From assembly GCA_013397795.1 (NCBI GenBank), contig VZTJ01003246.1, positions 1,527,783-1,591,782 on the forward strand: a stretch of DNA of 64,000 nucleotides, written 5' to 3'. Within the stretch, counting starts at the first letter, position 1, and each line of letters begins with the position of its first letter. The translations under genes and the position numbers were made by a program. This DNA comes from Orthonyx spaldingii. Lineage: Eukaryota; Chordata; Aves; Passeriformes; Orthonychidae. The notes below the pieces were generated by a model that saw only the letters and a list, made by a program, of their open reading frames with translations, did not search any database and was not told where the DNA came from. This document shows positions 22,785 to 37,700 of this stretch, piece by piece.

Positions 22785-25700
22785 ACAGCCAAATTGCTCT
22801 GTACTTCTTTTGAAATGGTAATGAATTGTTTCAGTGGCAAAGCAGAAAATAGCATACATGGAAAAAACCAAACAAACAAAAACAAACAAAAAGGAAAAGC
22901 ATAGGGCTGCAAACAAATCCTTCTTTGGCCGTGGCTGAGGTGGTACCATGAATGGCACCATTCAGTTGCTGCATCACTGAAAAACAGGCAAGCCACAGAA
23001 TAGGCTTTCATGGCTGTTAATACATTTCAAAATTCTACATCTTGGAAACTTAGAATACTGTGATATACTGTCTATTCTATTGATCTAAAATGTGCTAAAA
23101 ATTACTATTAAAGCAGAAGCACATTATGGTAGCTGTGTAGATCTTTCTTATGCAGCTTCATTGATTCTTTTGTCAGTTGAATAGTTTTCTAAAGATAAGC
23201 TTGCTCACATTTGTATGCTTTATTATTCAACAACTGTATCTATTTCATTGTTTTGTTCTTATTTAATGTGAATTTATGTACCTGTATGCATTACCCCACT
23301 CAAAATACCAAGAATAAGAACAAAAGATCTGACTAATTTCAAGGACTTGAATCAGATCCGTCCTTTGTACTTATTTATGTATTTTTTTACAATAATTCAG
23401 AAAAAAAGATGTGTATTTTTACATTATTCTCTTTCCATTTTTGGAGACAATAACAGAAACATTCCTTATGCAATTAAATGGAAACAAAGATTATCAAAAA
23501 TAAACACCTGACCCTCACCTTTACAACAAATGAATTCTCAATAGCTCAGCAAGGTCTTCCATTTTTCTGAGCTGAAAGTTTGCAGTTTACCTCTTTTCCA
23601 GCCTAGTTAACTAAAGGTAAGGACTACTGATGAAGCAAGATTGGTCATACTAATTCAAGTGTGCCAAAATGCAGTTCTTACAAACAGAATTATTCTGAAC
23701 AAGATAAAAGCTATTCTTTTAATTGCTGAAATTTTGTTCCATGTATTTGTACATTTAAGTATGATAATGAGATCTTTAATATGATCTGATGTATTGTAGC
23801 AAGATAAAATGTTTGCTAAAATGAGACAGAGTTAACTCTGATCTTACTGTAAGAGAGAACATCAAATTGTATTAGATTTTTGTTTTACTTGCTTTATTTC
23901 AGTAGTTATATACTTTGCTTCACTGATTATCAGATTAGTGTGAAAAGAAATATTTCTTTATTAAAAAGGTTGGTTGTCTAAAAACTCATGATGTTGGAAG
24001 ATATTCTAGTTTGTTACAAAATTTTGCAAAAAAGAAGCAGTTGTATGGAACAGTTCATATTTTCTAAAAGGGTAAGCAAGCCACTCATAAAAAGTTAACA
24101 AGCCATATGTTTTTGTCTAGAGAAGTAAAAGGAGTTTTGGACAAGGTATATTTAGCCTTTCTACCTCATATGATTTCTTTCTTTTCTCTGAACCCGTGAA
24201 TTAAAAAGTCTAAATTATTTCAACATATCCAAATTCATCAAAATGGGAGCACAATGTGTATATAATTTGGACAAACCTCAGAAAAAGTCCATAATGCAGT
24301 TTCGTATAAAGATATTTACACATATATATATATATATATATTGCATAGTAGGGGAAATAGTAGCCATTTTTATTAATGCAAGTTATTTTGTTATCTAGCC
24401 AAAAAAATGCAAAATAAATGGATTTGCCAAAAAGGGAATACTGCACTGGTCTCAAATGTAGAAAAATCACATAATTGTTATGGCTTAGTGGGAATATTTT
24501 GGAACAAGGATCTTGCTATGGTTGCACAGGTACACATATACTTCAATAAAAATTCAGATGCCAACAAAATTCTGCTTAAAATGTGAATACTGCAATACAA
24601 ATTTTATAGAAGTGGTAGTTATGCCAGGAGTAATGCATTGGAGCAGCAGCTGTGTGAGAGGGATATTGTAAATGGGTTTTTATAGAGTTTTCTTATTTAA
24701 TTATCAAACTGAAGATCAAAATCAAGCTTTTAAAGCTGTATTGTAATTTAAAAAAATACTGATACATACATGAGAACAGTAACCTAAAAGTCACACGATG
24801 TGTTCTGTTCCTGTGCAAGGTACTGCAAATAAAATCACCAAGGTAGGATAATATACTTTTTAGTCTCTAATATTGTCTCTATCTTCTTAAAACTACAAAC
24901 TAATGTTTAAAGTGTTTGTTATGCAGACAGTAGCATTAACCTTCTGGCAAAAATCAATACTGTGTGAAAGAAGTCCAATATACAGCCAGTTCCACATTAT
25001 TTTCTCCATCAGTTTTTCTATAATAACAACCAAAAGATGATATCATAGGTGCTGTTACAAACCCTTCTTATGAAAACTCTTCCATGCTGGAGAGATTCTA
25101 CAGGCACAAGGAGTTTATTAAAAGCTGCTTTACACTAGTAAAGTTATCTGGATTTTCTTGAACACCAGAAATTATTATTTCAAAATTTGCGCTTGGACAT
25201 CCTCAGTTTATGTTGTAGCTAAAATGTTGAAAGATTAGTCAAGGTAGGAAGGTTTCTTGTTTGCTTGCTTTTTAAACCCAGAAGTGTCAAGTATTAAGCA
25301 GAATGAATCAGGGAATGAAAAAGCAGAAACAAGGAACTGCGACAAACATGGAAGTGACTACAAGGAAACTGTCAGAATATGACTCCTGGATATCAAAAAG
25401 GGTGCTACTGACCTTTTGTTCCCTTCTCACCCATGAAATTAATTATGTCCCCTTTATGTCAGCATTAATGACCATGAGGATGTGCAGGGGATGAGTTCAG
25501 CCTAATAATCTTATTTCTTCCTTTTCCTCCAGTTAATTTTTAGCAGAATCATCAAACCATGTTTACCATATGACTCAATAATTACTAGTTTATACACATA
25601 AGAGGATATGTGGAAATCTGTGCCATCTCTTCAAATGGATTTATTTAAAATTAATTCTGAAAATACACCTGTAGGATTTTGTTTCCTCTTAAAGGAACTT

Positions 25701-28700
25701 ACTAGATTAAAACCAGTTAGTCGAGTAATCATATCATCTGTGGAACCCATTTTAAATGTCATCTTCTCTGATGGTCTAAACTGCATTTCAGCTCAACACA
25801 AATAATAATGGAACACTATTAAAAAGAGCTGACATACTTCTAAGTTTTTCTTGGCAGATAAAACTTTTGATGACAGAAATGGATCTTCTCCATACACCAA
25901 GCTAATGCAACAGAAATTAGTAAGTATGTGAGAAGATTGAGTGAAAGAAGGAAAACTGTTGTCAAAAATACCAGAAACTAATAACAGTTTGGATTTGAGA
26001 TGACCTGTAAAATGCATATGTAATAAAAAAACTCTATCCAGTCAAGGAGCATCATTCAGAAAGACAGGCAAACTTCACCTCTGGGGAATCTGCTTGAACT
26101 CATAGATTTTTTCATTGCAGTAGAATAAATAACAGTTGCCCTCTTATCTGTTTAGACTGGATCTTAATTGATTCAGATATTCAAATATTTCACATTTGTT
26201 CCATATGTTTAGATTAAGGTCTGAGCAAAAAGACAGCTGCATATACTTTAGCAACATTTTTCCTCAACGGTCTCATGTGTTGTGTATCCATTGAGCCAAC
26301 TCTTTCCAGAAAATAAAATGTTCTTCAGATAACTGAATTCAGTATTTTGTTAAAATATGGTGTTTCCATAGTTCAAAAAGTTCTCATTGAGTCTGTCAAA
26401 TACTTTGTGGGAGTATGCTGAAATCTACAGAGAGCCTAATGAAGTATCACCCAAAGATATAATACGCAAATATTCTGGATATTGGTGTTTGATCTTTTCA
26501 CTGTCTAGAAGCTCAGCATCTACGGAACTGTACACATATCTAAAAAGTTCATGTTTATTGGCTTCATGGTGCTAAAGAAGAAGTTAGCATAAAATCATAA
26601 GAATGCTGACCTTCTTAGGGTCATATAACTTTACCTAAACATTCCTGTTCTCACTGTAGAAAACATTATTAATATGGTTTTTTTCTTTTTTTTTTTTTTA
26701 ATATTTTTGTATTTTTGTATTTTTTGTTTTCTATACTAACATTTGGAGACTGACTTCTATATTCCTTCATTTGGGACAGATGGTAGGGTTTGCTCATAGC
26801 TTTAAATAAGAGGTGATACAGATTCATATCTCTACACTAGAGAGGCGTTAAGTTAAAATATGCAAGATAACATGAAAATGATTTCTATATTAGGCAACAT
26901 AATTCTCCATGAGATGGGGAATAGGAAAACCATTGCATAATTAACCCAGGTTTGACTTTACTGACTTTGTGACTACTCAGAGTCTCAGAGTCAAGCCTGG
27001 GAGGTTTCAGATGCAAAGAGGCAGAAAGCATTAGCAACTTGCTGAATTTAACTTGGAGATGTGATTACTGGTGAATACCCCTCTGCAGTGGTAAGGAGAA
27101 AAATCTTGGCTAGGCTCTAGTTTCATCTGACATTCCTAAGGATCTCTCAGCTGTCCATGCTGGATATTTAAGCTCTCTGGGGTTGGTTATGGATATCTAG
27201 GAAGTACGTTAGCCAGGTTAAAAACTGAAACTGTGTGGAGCATAGGTTTCCAATCAGATGAAATACACTATGACAGAACAGTGTTTGTGGCAAACATCTC
27301 CCAAACTGTACTAGCTGGTGTATAGGATTGCTAGGAAAACTTTATGTCAATATTTGCTGCTGGTTAGGTTTCTGTATGTGACAAAGCATCTAGTATCTAT
27401 TTCTTTTACTTATTTCTTCATGCTGCCTTGCAGTTATGACTGTGAGACTAGCAAAAACAAATGATATTTGCACACAGAGTTAGTTGCTGGTGTTTCTATA
27501 AGGTAAACGTACCACACTTTATATTTATCAATATTAATATTATATGGAGAGATTAGCAGTCCGTAGGGAAAGGGATTCTCTACCTACCACAATCTGGACA
27601 AAGAGAAACATGTAGAAATTGGCAGATTTTGGAGAAAACTGCAGAAACTTGCTCAATTTCATAGTTTGTTTTTTCAAGAAAAGTAACTATGAATCATTAA
27701 TTATCAAATGGCCATAACGGGCCAGAACAGAGGCCCATTTAGCTAAATGCTCTGTGACTAGCAGTGAGTGTTAGGTGCTTGCAAAAAGGGCGCCAAAGGG
27801 AACAAGCTTAGAATATGGCTTCTCTGCCTGAGGCCATCAACAGATTAGGAAATCTAACTATGTGGTATGGTATTAGGCCTATATATATCTCTCAAGTTTT
27901 GTAAGTGTGTTTTTGGACAAGTCATTGCCTTTCTTCACACTTTTCATCCCTCTTGTCCTTCAGCACTTGCTTATTCTTTTAAAAAGTGCATTTATGCAAG
28001 GACTTAACACAATACAGTCTTGATCTTATATTACTGTGATTAGTCAAGTCTTTTCAGTACTAGTTCAAGATCTACTTCTATTTATTTTGTAGAAAGCATA
28101 CAGAAATGTACATTTAGAATTGCTAGCAAAGCAGGTCAAAATTATCAATGGCTGCTTAAGAACAGAGTAATTTTTCCTATGAAAATAACTATACATAATT
28201 CTGCACAATTTGTCAAGCTTTCTTTCCGTTCAGATTTAAGTGGTCCTTGCATATAGTCCTTATGCAAATCACATAACTAGCAAAAACTGCAAGAAGTGTT
28301 TTGTAACATCTGTGGGTGTTACTTGAATGGATGCCACTCCATATTCTTTTCTAATCAAAAAACCTCTAAGGTAAGAGCAAGCAGAACATATTATATGTAA
28401 AGTCAGAAAATAAATAACCTCTTGTGTTGTCAAGATGAAATTCAGACTTTTCATTGCAAGGTATGATTGAGACCTAGAGCCAATTGTGATAAGAAATTTG
28501 GATTGTCCAAGACGTTGAATACGTTTTAAGCTCAGTAATGCTTCTTGCTGAAGCTGACTATAATGCTGCAGTGCAATATGCTAAAAGAGATGTGTATCCC
28601 TAAAAATTTAAAATCTTCATATGAATGATGCATTAAGAATGCTGCAGGCTGAACCATTCTTTGATGGCACAGCTCACATAGATAATTTACAGGCAATGTA

Positions 28701-31660
28701 AAGAATATTTATGTCCTAAAGAACAGAAGTAAAACCCTTTTCTTCTGTCTGTTTCAATGAAAAGAAAAAAGACTGACACAGAAAGAAATCTTTGATTATT
28801 TTCCTGGAATTATTTTCCAAATTTAATCATTATTTCTGCAGGATTAGAATGAGTCTGCTGTTCCTTAAAATTTTCAGGGTAGTGTATGTTGGCACTGGTT
28901 TCAGTGTATTTTTAAGGAAGGACTTCAATTCAGAAACAGGTAATGTTACTGGTTTTGTCCTAATACTCACAGGTGTTGCACTTTAGAATGCTATGAAAGT
29001 TGAGCTCAAAGATAGTTAGGCCTAACAAATTAATCTTTCTGAAGATACCAGTAAGTTTGAGTAAGAAGAAAGAAAGAGAAGTTTTGGTATGGTGTGGTGT
29101 GTTATGATGTGATATTCCAGCCATTTTTTGTTACCTCTGTATTAATTTCCTATTTGTGTCTGGTGTTGTCATAAATTGGTGAGGCATGAAATGGCCTATT
29201 TCCTAGAGATTAAAGAAGATATGACATTAGTGTGATTTGCATCTGAGAGATATTGATGTACATTTATAAGCATTAGATCTAAATGAACAAAAATTCATAA
29301 CAATGGAAGGAATAATTATAGTATCTTTGTTGAATTTGTTGTGCAGATTCTCTCTCAAGAAAGAGAGACACTTTACAACTTTGAAACTAAAATTTTATTT
29401 GTTGACACTAAATAATTTAATAAATATACAGAACCTGCTCTAAAAGGTTCTTTTAAAAATGAAAATGATCTGGTAAAACTTTGGTTCTTCCTCTTGAAAT
29501 TGATATCATTGTCCTAGTTCTTCAACATACCTTATTTTGATATACTAAGATGGTTATGCAGATCTCTCCAACCTACTATTTGAACACCTCCCACATGAAT
29601 GAAGCAAATTAAAATTATGATGTTCATTTTACATCAACCTTATTTCATTATTACACTTTCCCTTTTTGGCATCAATAATAAAATATTTTGATCAGGGAAT
29701 GCAATAACAAATTCTCAATAGAGCGTGCTTGTCCAGAATTATAGAACTATAAAGGTTTATTATATAATTTAATTCTAAATTTATAATCCTTAAGGGAGGA
29801 AAACTTCTTTTAAACTAAGGAAACTAAATCTTTTTACATATCATTAATGTTCTTCCAACTGTTTAGAGAGATATATTTAATATTGAAAAATAGTTATTAC
29901 AACCATCTTTTACTTTCTTATAACTACCCCAAATATTCATCTCTGTGACTGGCATATTCTTTGCTTGATTTCTGCTTGAAAATAGCCTTAAGACAGTTTT
30001 TGAATAAAAGCTGTTCAGGTGTTTTGGGGGATTTTGTTTCTTTGTTTAAAATAATTCTCTTTATGTGTTTATTTATTTATTTATTACTTTCAGAAATGTT
30101 AGACAAAACCACACCTTTCTCTTCACAAAAAATCATGTCTTTGGTTGCCAAGTGAAAGCCAAAAATTGATGGCATTGTATATGGTTCAGAATGTAATTAC
30201 ATGAAATGTGAAACACAGATTTTCATTAAATCACAACATGGTGATCAGCAAATGAGTACAAATTCAGAACACTGAATACCTTTAAAACTTGAACCTGTTT
30301 GTTAGCCACTCTATTCAATGAAAATGCTTTTTGGTATGGGGCTTTTAAATTTAAAATTATAAAATATTTGCAGTTTCACAGCATTTAGACATGCCATTAG
30401 TTCTGCATGTCAATTTAGATGCAATAACTCTCTGCGTGCACAGTCTCAGTCCATCATATGGCTGCAAGTTTGTTTAGTAGAACACTGTTGCATGTCTGTC
30501 TCTGAACACTCTTCCTTGTCTGGTTTGGTTTCTGATGTTCTTATTTGACCTTTAATATCATATCTCCTGTTATGCTTTAAAAATTGAATGTAACATCTAT
30601 TGTGTCTGACCATTGACTCAGTTCAGGAGTGATGGTTCCACTTGTGAGACAGCAAGATTTTTAAATCACACTGTTTTATAGTTTAGCCTAACCAGTCTGG
30701 CAAGGGGAGAGCTGAGAAAGAGAGGCAAAACCAAGTTCTACTATTCCTGACTTCTGATCATCTAGAAAGCTGATACTCACTCATTCCAGGCTTAAAATAT
30801 GTCTGACATTTCCAGGTCATTCCCAGTCCCTACTGGTTAGAATATAGTAACATAGTTTGAAAAATATTCTTGGAAGAAGCATATGCAAAAATTCTTAGTC
30901 ATATGCGTATGCAACGAGATGTTGTAAGGAAACCAACTTCAAAAAATATGGTTCATAAAGAAAGACTGGACAGAGAAAATTAAGGATTTATCACTAATCT
31001 CCCTTTCATACATGATTTTTTTTCTGATTAAGGACAATTTATTCCTGCACAGAAGCATTTGGAGTTGCATTTGGAGTTTCTTTTGGAATTACATTTGGAC
31101 AGATTTTGCTGGATCAAAACACTCTAGTTAAGGAACACTTAAGGCATATTACTTATGAGAAATGGTGTTTAAAGTAATCTGTCTGATTTATCTGGGCTCC
31201 GTTACTTAAGGTAATGGGAGAAGAATACAATAATCTGAATAATATAAAGAAAGGTACTAAAACACTTCATTTTACATTAAAAAATTAGATTGCATTTGAT
31301 TATTATTTTAAGAGCTTCCTCACGCAGATCCATGATGTTGTTTGTTCACTGTTCTGTCAGTTTTTTCCATCTCGGAGAGCAGCCACAAAACCAACAGGTG
31401 TTACATCCCACAAATGACAGCATAGAAACCTTCTGAACATGTGTTAGTAGGGGTAGGCAGTGAGACAAGAGACAGTGGAGAAGTCCTAAATTTCATCTAC
31501 AACTAAGAAACAAAACTTTTCCGCTGGCTTCATGCCCCTTCTGAGCAGCTTAAGTGGTGTGCAAAGACTGACCCTTTATTGCCATGACTACACCCTTCCT
31601 GAGGCTACAGAAAGCTCTTGCTGGAGGAAAAGATGTTGCAATTATGCTTAGTAACCACTG
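22785..31660. other. anonymous AT-rich sequence without recognised mobile elements
   Basis: I see no gene and no CR1, LTR or SINE piece. It contains an AT microsatellite (24322-24341) and a T-rich patch (about 26674-26735). An exon-like ORF on the minus strand at 25793-26017 was considered and rejected. Confidence 0.5.
24322..24341. repeat. (AT)10 microsatellite
   Basis: Ten uninterrupted AT units follow catac-like sequence. Confidence 0.95.
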
Positions 31661-31725
31661 TTTTCTTGTTAAAAAGAAAAACAAACAAACAAAAAAAACC
31701 AAAAAAAACAACCAAACTTTTTTGA
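31661..31725. repeat. A/AAAC-rich simple sequence
   Basis: The stretch alternates A runs with aaac units (acaaacaaacaaaaaaaacc and similar). No parent element is recognised. Confidence 0.8.
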
Positions 31726-34700
31726 AGAGACTAAAGGGCTAAAATGACATGGAGGAAGATTAAGTGATCAATTAGAAGAGTTTATAGCAATCTAAAACAC
31801 TATGATTACATGAAGTCAGTGTTATGAACTGTAGGTTGCTGGTTTGCATACCCGTTCAGATAAACAACTTAGGCACTAACTTAATTCATTCTGTATAGTA
31901 TAAATATGATTAAAAATGAGTCTTAGTTGTTGATGGTAAGGTTGGTAAGAACAGTTCTATTTTTAAGTTTATGAAATTTTACTTCTATGAATTGTCAAAA
32001 TGCTAATTTTTATAATATGCTTTCTTTGCTTGTTGAATTGTTGAATTTTTGAATTGTAAAAACATAATATTGTTTTTTTCATTTTTGCAAGTATTACTTC
32101 CAGGGGCTGTATAGACATATCTCCATTTGACATTGTCCTATAATATCTGAGAGAAAAGTTTTGTGTACAGGAACTGTAAAGGGAAAATCCAGGAACACCT
32201 GATTTTTCATTCCTTGTGCTTCTATTCATATATTTAGAGGTCCTGAAGAAACTACTTTGCTTAAATTCATATAAAAATAGATCCTTATCATCTCTGTCTC
32301 ACAGGAACATTGAAAGCTATTTCATTCATGCCTCCAAGACTTTTTAAAATAGCAAATTATTGCAGGTTCTGTGATGTCACAATGTTCTAGCATTTAAAGC
32401 AGAACTCTTAATGAAGTGTTCAACAATAAAGGACAATATTTCTAATGGCAAATTTTAAGCCTAACTTTAGGTAACTCTTGTAATATCAACTGTAAACAAC
32501 TCAGTTTGGAATAATTCAGCTATTTTATTAATCATATTCTGAAGGAATGTCCAAGGTTATCACCTTTTGAACTTCCTTTAAAACTCCAGTTAATATTATT
32601 TAGGAATAGTATTAGCTTGAGTTTGTTATGATTGTTAATGGGAGTTGCAGCATCAGATTAACTGGGAAAAGATTATTTAATGAGATAGCATTTGTATGAT
32701 ATTATTTGCCATAATTTTTCTATATCTTTACTGTAAGTAATTATCTTTAATGCCAGTGGTTTTTGGGGGATTGAAATGCGGAGGTGTCTAGAAACAAAAT
32801 ATTTTTAATTTGTGCCCATTGCCTAACTTCTTTTAGTGCCTTCATTTTGGAAGTGTGATAGCTGTCCAATTCTAATGCATGTAATACCCAGAAGTCTAGT
32901 CCATCACTGGATCCAATTCTCAGTTTTCTTCCCTTACCTCTTTGGATCCTCGGCTGAGATGAGGTGAGTCGAGTTTCTCAGATTAAGAGGTCAAGCCTTT
33001 GAAGTATTGAGGTATGAGATTCCAGATCTCTGAAACTTTCTAAGAAAGAGACAACTTGTCTGAAGTGATAGAAGGTGATTAATGTTTGGCAGTGCAGAAA
33101 GATGTCTCCTCGTCATTTCATACTGGCTAGTTTTTTCTCTCTTCTTGTAAGTGTTGAAAGAGAAGTTCTCTTTCAGTGGACTGTACTGAGGAAAGGACTT
33201 CTTTTACTGTGGTTACCTAAGTAGCTGAATGCTTCTTTGGCCAAATTGCTTTATTGACAAAATTTATTTTTTGAGCTTACTCCAAAGTATTTACCTATAC
33301 AGAGAATAATATATCTTTTAAAATGCTTACATGGGGTTTTTTTTGATTGTTTGCTTGTGTGTGGAGTTTGGGTTTTTTTCCTTTGGGAAGTGGTTAATTC
33401 TTGCCTTGTACATTCTAAGATTTCTTATTTTCTACAAAGAATTCTTGTAGGAAACTTAGAATTAGATAAAGGCAAGTTGCACATTTAAAATGGAATAGCA
33501 TTCTGTTCAGGAAAGAGTTTGAGAAGCACTAGTTGACTTTAAGGCATTGAATTACACATCACCTTCTTGGGATTCTTAGTTCTATTATTATTATTTGCAT
33601 TTATATTAGAGGACTACCTAGCAGACCAAAGTAAGCACAAGTTTATTGCACCTTCTAGATAAACAGCATGGAGCAGACTGTTCAAACAGCTGAAAAAGTA
33701 AACAGACAAGACACACTAACAGAAATAAATTTTGAAAGGCATTTTGTTCCAAGTTTTACAGGCAGAAATGTGGAAATAAGATTATCTGTGTTTTAGATCT
33801 TTGGTGAAGTGTTTTGGTTAGTCCTTAAAAAAGCTTCCTCATTCTGCTTAGGATCTGCACCTGAGAATCTTGCCTTGAAGCTAAACAACTGCTTCATTTC
33901 AGTCAAAAATTAAAAAAATAAGTATTTGATTTTTAAACATGAACACAGAATCTGTTACCAATATGTCAGAACAGATTACATGTAAGGGAGTTGTGGGAGG
34001 AAGGGGTCTGCATGTGCATATGTGTCAATATATGTTTGTGAGAGAAAGAACAGCTAGCTCATAATAAATATAATTAAACAGGACAGAGTCCTGTGCTTTA
34101 ATTCCTGATAATTGAGAGAGTATATAAATAATTCTGGTAAGCAACTTGAATGCAAAGGAATTAATTTAACCTCTTATTGCAACCGTGCATGAAAGGTGCC
34201 ATCTTCTCCTCTGCAGTTTACACAATAGCCATGGTAATGGTTTTCTTTTTGTACAGAACAATAGATCTGGTTGAATATCAGCATGCTAGATAAATGTGAT
34301 TTCATTTAATTTCTCAAAATTTAGGTGAAAAAGAATCTTTCTTCTAGAGTCTGTTTGGGCTTAAAAATGAAAACAGTAATAAACAGTAAATAACACAAAG
34401 AGAAGAGAGTTTTATTATATTAAGATATTTAAGTTACAAACAAGTTCTTTAATCTTTTACAAAGTTTTTCAGGATCATTTTCTGGATTAAATATCTGGGC
34501 TGAAATTTATTTGCTTGATCTTAAATTCTTAGTGACATTTGCAATATCATTTTTATCTGAGACATCCACAAAACCTATGATACAGGAACAATGATATGTC
34601 CCATCTAGACAACATTTGTGTGATTTTAGGGCACCAGATTGGCTAATTAATATGGCCATCTACTGTCTATTTACATGACTAATATATGTATTAGATCCCC

Positions 34701-37700
34701 AAAAATCTTACTTTGTCTTTTGGATTTTATCTTTTGGTCTGTCCTTAAGTCTAAGGCCAAACACAAGTCCTATTCACAACCAGTTGAAAATTAAAACTTC
34801 ACTTTTTCAATGCTGCTCAGAAAGTTTTAGCATAAGGCAAGTTTTCTTGCTTTTTATTTTTTCTTGTTGTTTTGTCAGCTACATGGGTGACAGAAAAGTT
34901 TTTTTTTTAAGGATGGCAAAACTGACTTTGAGAAGAAACAGGTAAATGTCATATTAAAAAAAAAGGAAAAGTTATTAAAAAAGTTATTATTTATTGCTAT
35001 TTTACATTTAACCAAGACAAAAGGCAGGAACCACTACTCCTATTGAAAGCGTTGCAAACATTTAACAACAAAATTGTTTATACTCGTTTCAGAATCTCAC
35101 TGAAAAGTTCAGCTGTGTTTATGAATCATCATTTCATAAAGCACGAGTTTTGCAGTTAACATTGCTACAAATTACAAATTAATCAAAATGACTACTCTAT
35201 TTGTCAGAGGAAGGGAAGGGAGGAAACCACACAAAAAAACCCTGAAGCCCAATTGTCATTAGATGTCACTACCGAATATTGCTTATGTGGAGGTCCTCTA
35301 CATGTCAGTGCACATTAACATTATGCTACAGAATATAAAATGTTGATATATATATTTTGGGCCTAAGCAGTGAAAATCTTGCTTTCTCCTAGGCAAATTA
35401 TCTTGGTGTACTTTGGATCTATTGAACACAAAAATACTAAATTGTCTACAGACTCTTTTTATTAGGTCTGCAGTAATTAATTAAGCACAGATGTCTCACC
35501 AGAAGATGAAATGGAATGTATTCAGGGAAGAAGGGAAGAGGAGAAAGAATAATGAGTTCCTGAAATACAATGCATCAAATGAAGAGAATAATGTAAATTA
35601 GGGCCTAATCACATTCTGCATTACACAGATGCTCTGGGAGAGTATGTGGACCTTCAAGGCAAGTTGTGCATCTAGTATTCAAATCTGTACAATGCTGCTC
35701 TGCAGATGCTCCACAGCCTCTAAGGATAGCACATTCAGCTGATTTGGGCAAATTTTATGTAGTAAGATGTACAACATGTGCAGGTTGGAAGCACTCAGGA
35801 TTTTTCATGTTTCCTAGCTGGCAAGAATTTCCCAGGGACTTCAGAGAAGGAGGACCTACAACATTTTAAAGGCATATTTGAACGTTGATTTCTTCTTATT
35901 GTGCCACGTTGTTTCTTTGACTGTTGGAAACCATACAGTAGGCCAATGTTAATCAGACTGTACCTTTACTACTGACTGCATAGTGGGCATGTAGAACATG
36001 CAACCAGCTCATATTTGCTCAGCTCTGAATCTTCACAATCCTACCTGTTGCAGAATTCATAACAGAAGCAGAACTTAAATATAGAAATTAGCTTTCTCAT
36101 TCACCTTTAATGGGTCATGGTTGAATTCTGAATAGTACAAGACAAGTGGTTATTTTTTATGTCAGAGAAGTCATAAATTCAGCATGCTTCTAGTATCCTT
36201 AGGATTAAATGAAGTCTAGCGAAAGATTGTTAGTGAAATGAAGTTGGAGAAGGATTCCAAACCAATTATGACCTCCATCAGAGCATATAGTAGTTACAGA
36301 GATATTTCTTTCTGCCCTGTGAGCACAGAGCTAGAAATGGTGGACACTGCATATTGTATCACTAAGGACTGATTAAGAGTTTAATTATGTACACTACAGC
36401 TTTAATAATACTGATCATACTGTTTCTGATAGACTGCCACCAGAAATACAGTGAGCTGCTGTAAATAGAACATTAGTCATCACTTTCCATTTTGTTGGGG
36501 GTTTTGGATTTAGTTTGGGAGGGAAACTTATTAATTTGTGATTGCAAATTTTTTGTGCATATTCTTCAGAAAATGTAGGGTTTTATTTAAATTTTTTCTG
36601 AAGTTCTAAATAAAGACTTATCCTTGTGTCTGTGAAGTTTCAAATATGGCTTTATATAAAGCTGTAAAGAAACTATAGCAAAATGTTGCATTTTAAGTAT
36701 TTTATAGATTTACAACGTTTGAATCAAAAATACCAATTCATTTGATGATTAGACAAACATTTGACTATAACTATTTTAATATTTAGATCACCTTTTGTTC
36801 AAGGAAATTCTCTTCTAGAAATAAGAAGTTTGAATATGTAAATTTCCCTTAAAATAGCAGCAGCAGCAATGTCAGGGAAAAGAAGAGATTCTGCATGAAC
36901 AGTACTATTTGCTCCTGTAATTACTGCTTTTACTGGACCAGTTCTCACATCACAGACTAGCTGACTATTTTGGTTTGCTTAACTCTCAGGCTTTCTCAGC
37001 CAAAGACACACAGCATTGAAAGTCTGTAACTGAAGGTATTGGTAGGAGTTTTACTGATTATAATATATGTAAGAAACTAGTAGACCAACCGGAGTCTTAA
37101 AAAGAATGAAAGTGATATTACAAGGAGAATTCATAGTGGCAGTTTGGTGCTTACTTTTTAGCTCGTCCTTTGCTAAATAAGGGGCATGTGGTCTGTAAAC
37201 CAAAAAGCAATATTAACATGCCATTCTTTGCAAACAATTTATCCAAGACATACATTATGTTGGTGAATTTGAAAATATAAATTAATTCATAACATTTAGC
37301 ATGTGAAGAAATTTCATTTTTTAAATTCTATCGCACTTCAAAAAATTACTGAAAAGTGAAACAAGTAGATATTAATTACTTTGTTAAAAACACAGTTTTA
37401 AATGGAAAGAGGAAGAGCCCTATATATAGGCAAATAATAAATAATTGCAGAGCATATTCTTCTGTAAATAATGAATGCAAAATCTGTAAATTCCATGTTG
37501 TACTGGAAACAGTGGATTTATGGCAAGGTTTACCCTATGTAATGTGCATACAATATTTTAGAAGAGACAACCTGCTGTTAAAAATGTTGCCTGTGCTTCC
37601 AAGAAGTTGCACAGCATGTAACTGAGAACAAAAATATATTATGTTGAAACTTGAACTGTTTGGAAAACAAAAACTTCTTCATTGGAAAATGAAATTTCAT

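Noticed and set aside
25793..26017. Minus-strand ORF with acceptor-like ttttacag and donor-like gtatgt
   Set aside because: The signals are common in AT-rich DNA, and the peptide has no recognisable feature or GC/CpG elevation.
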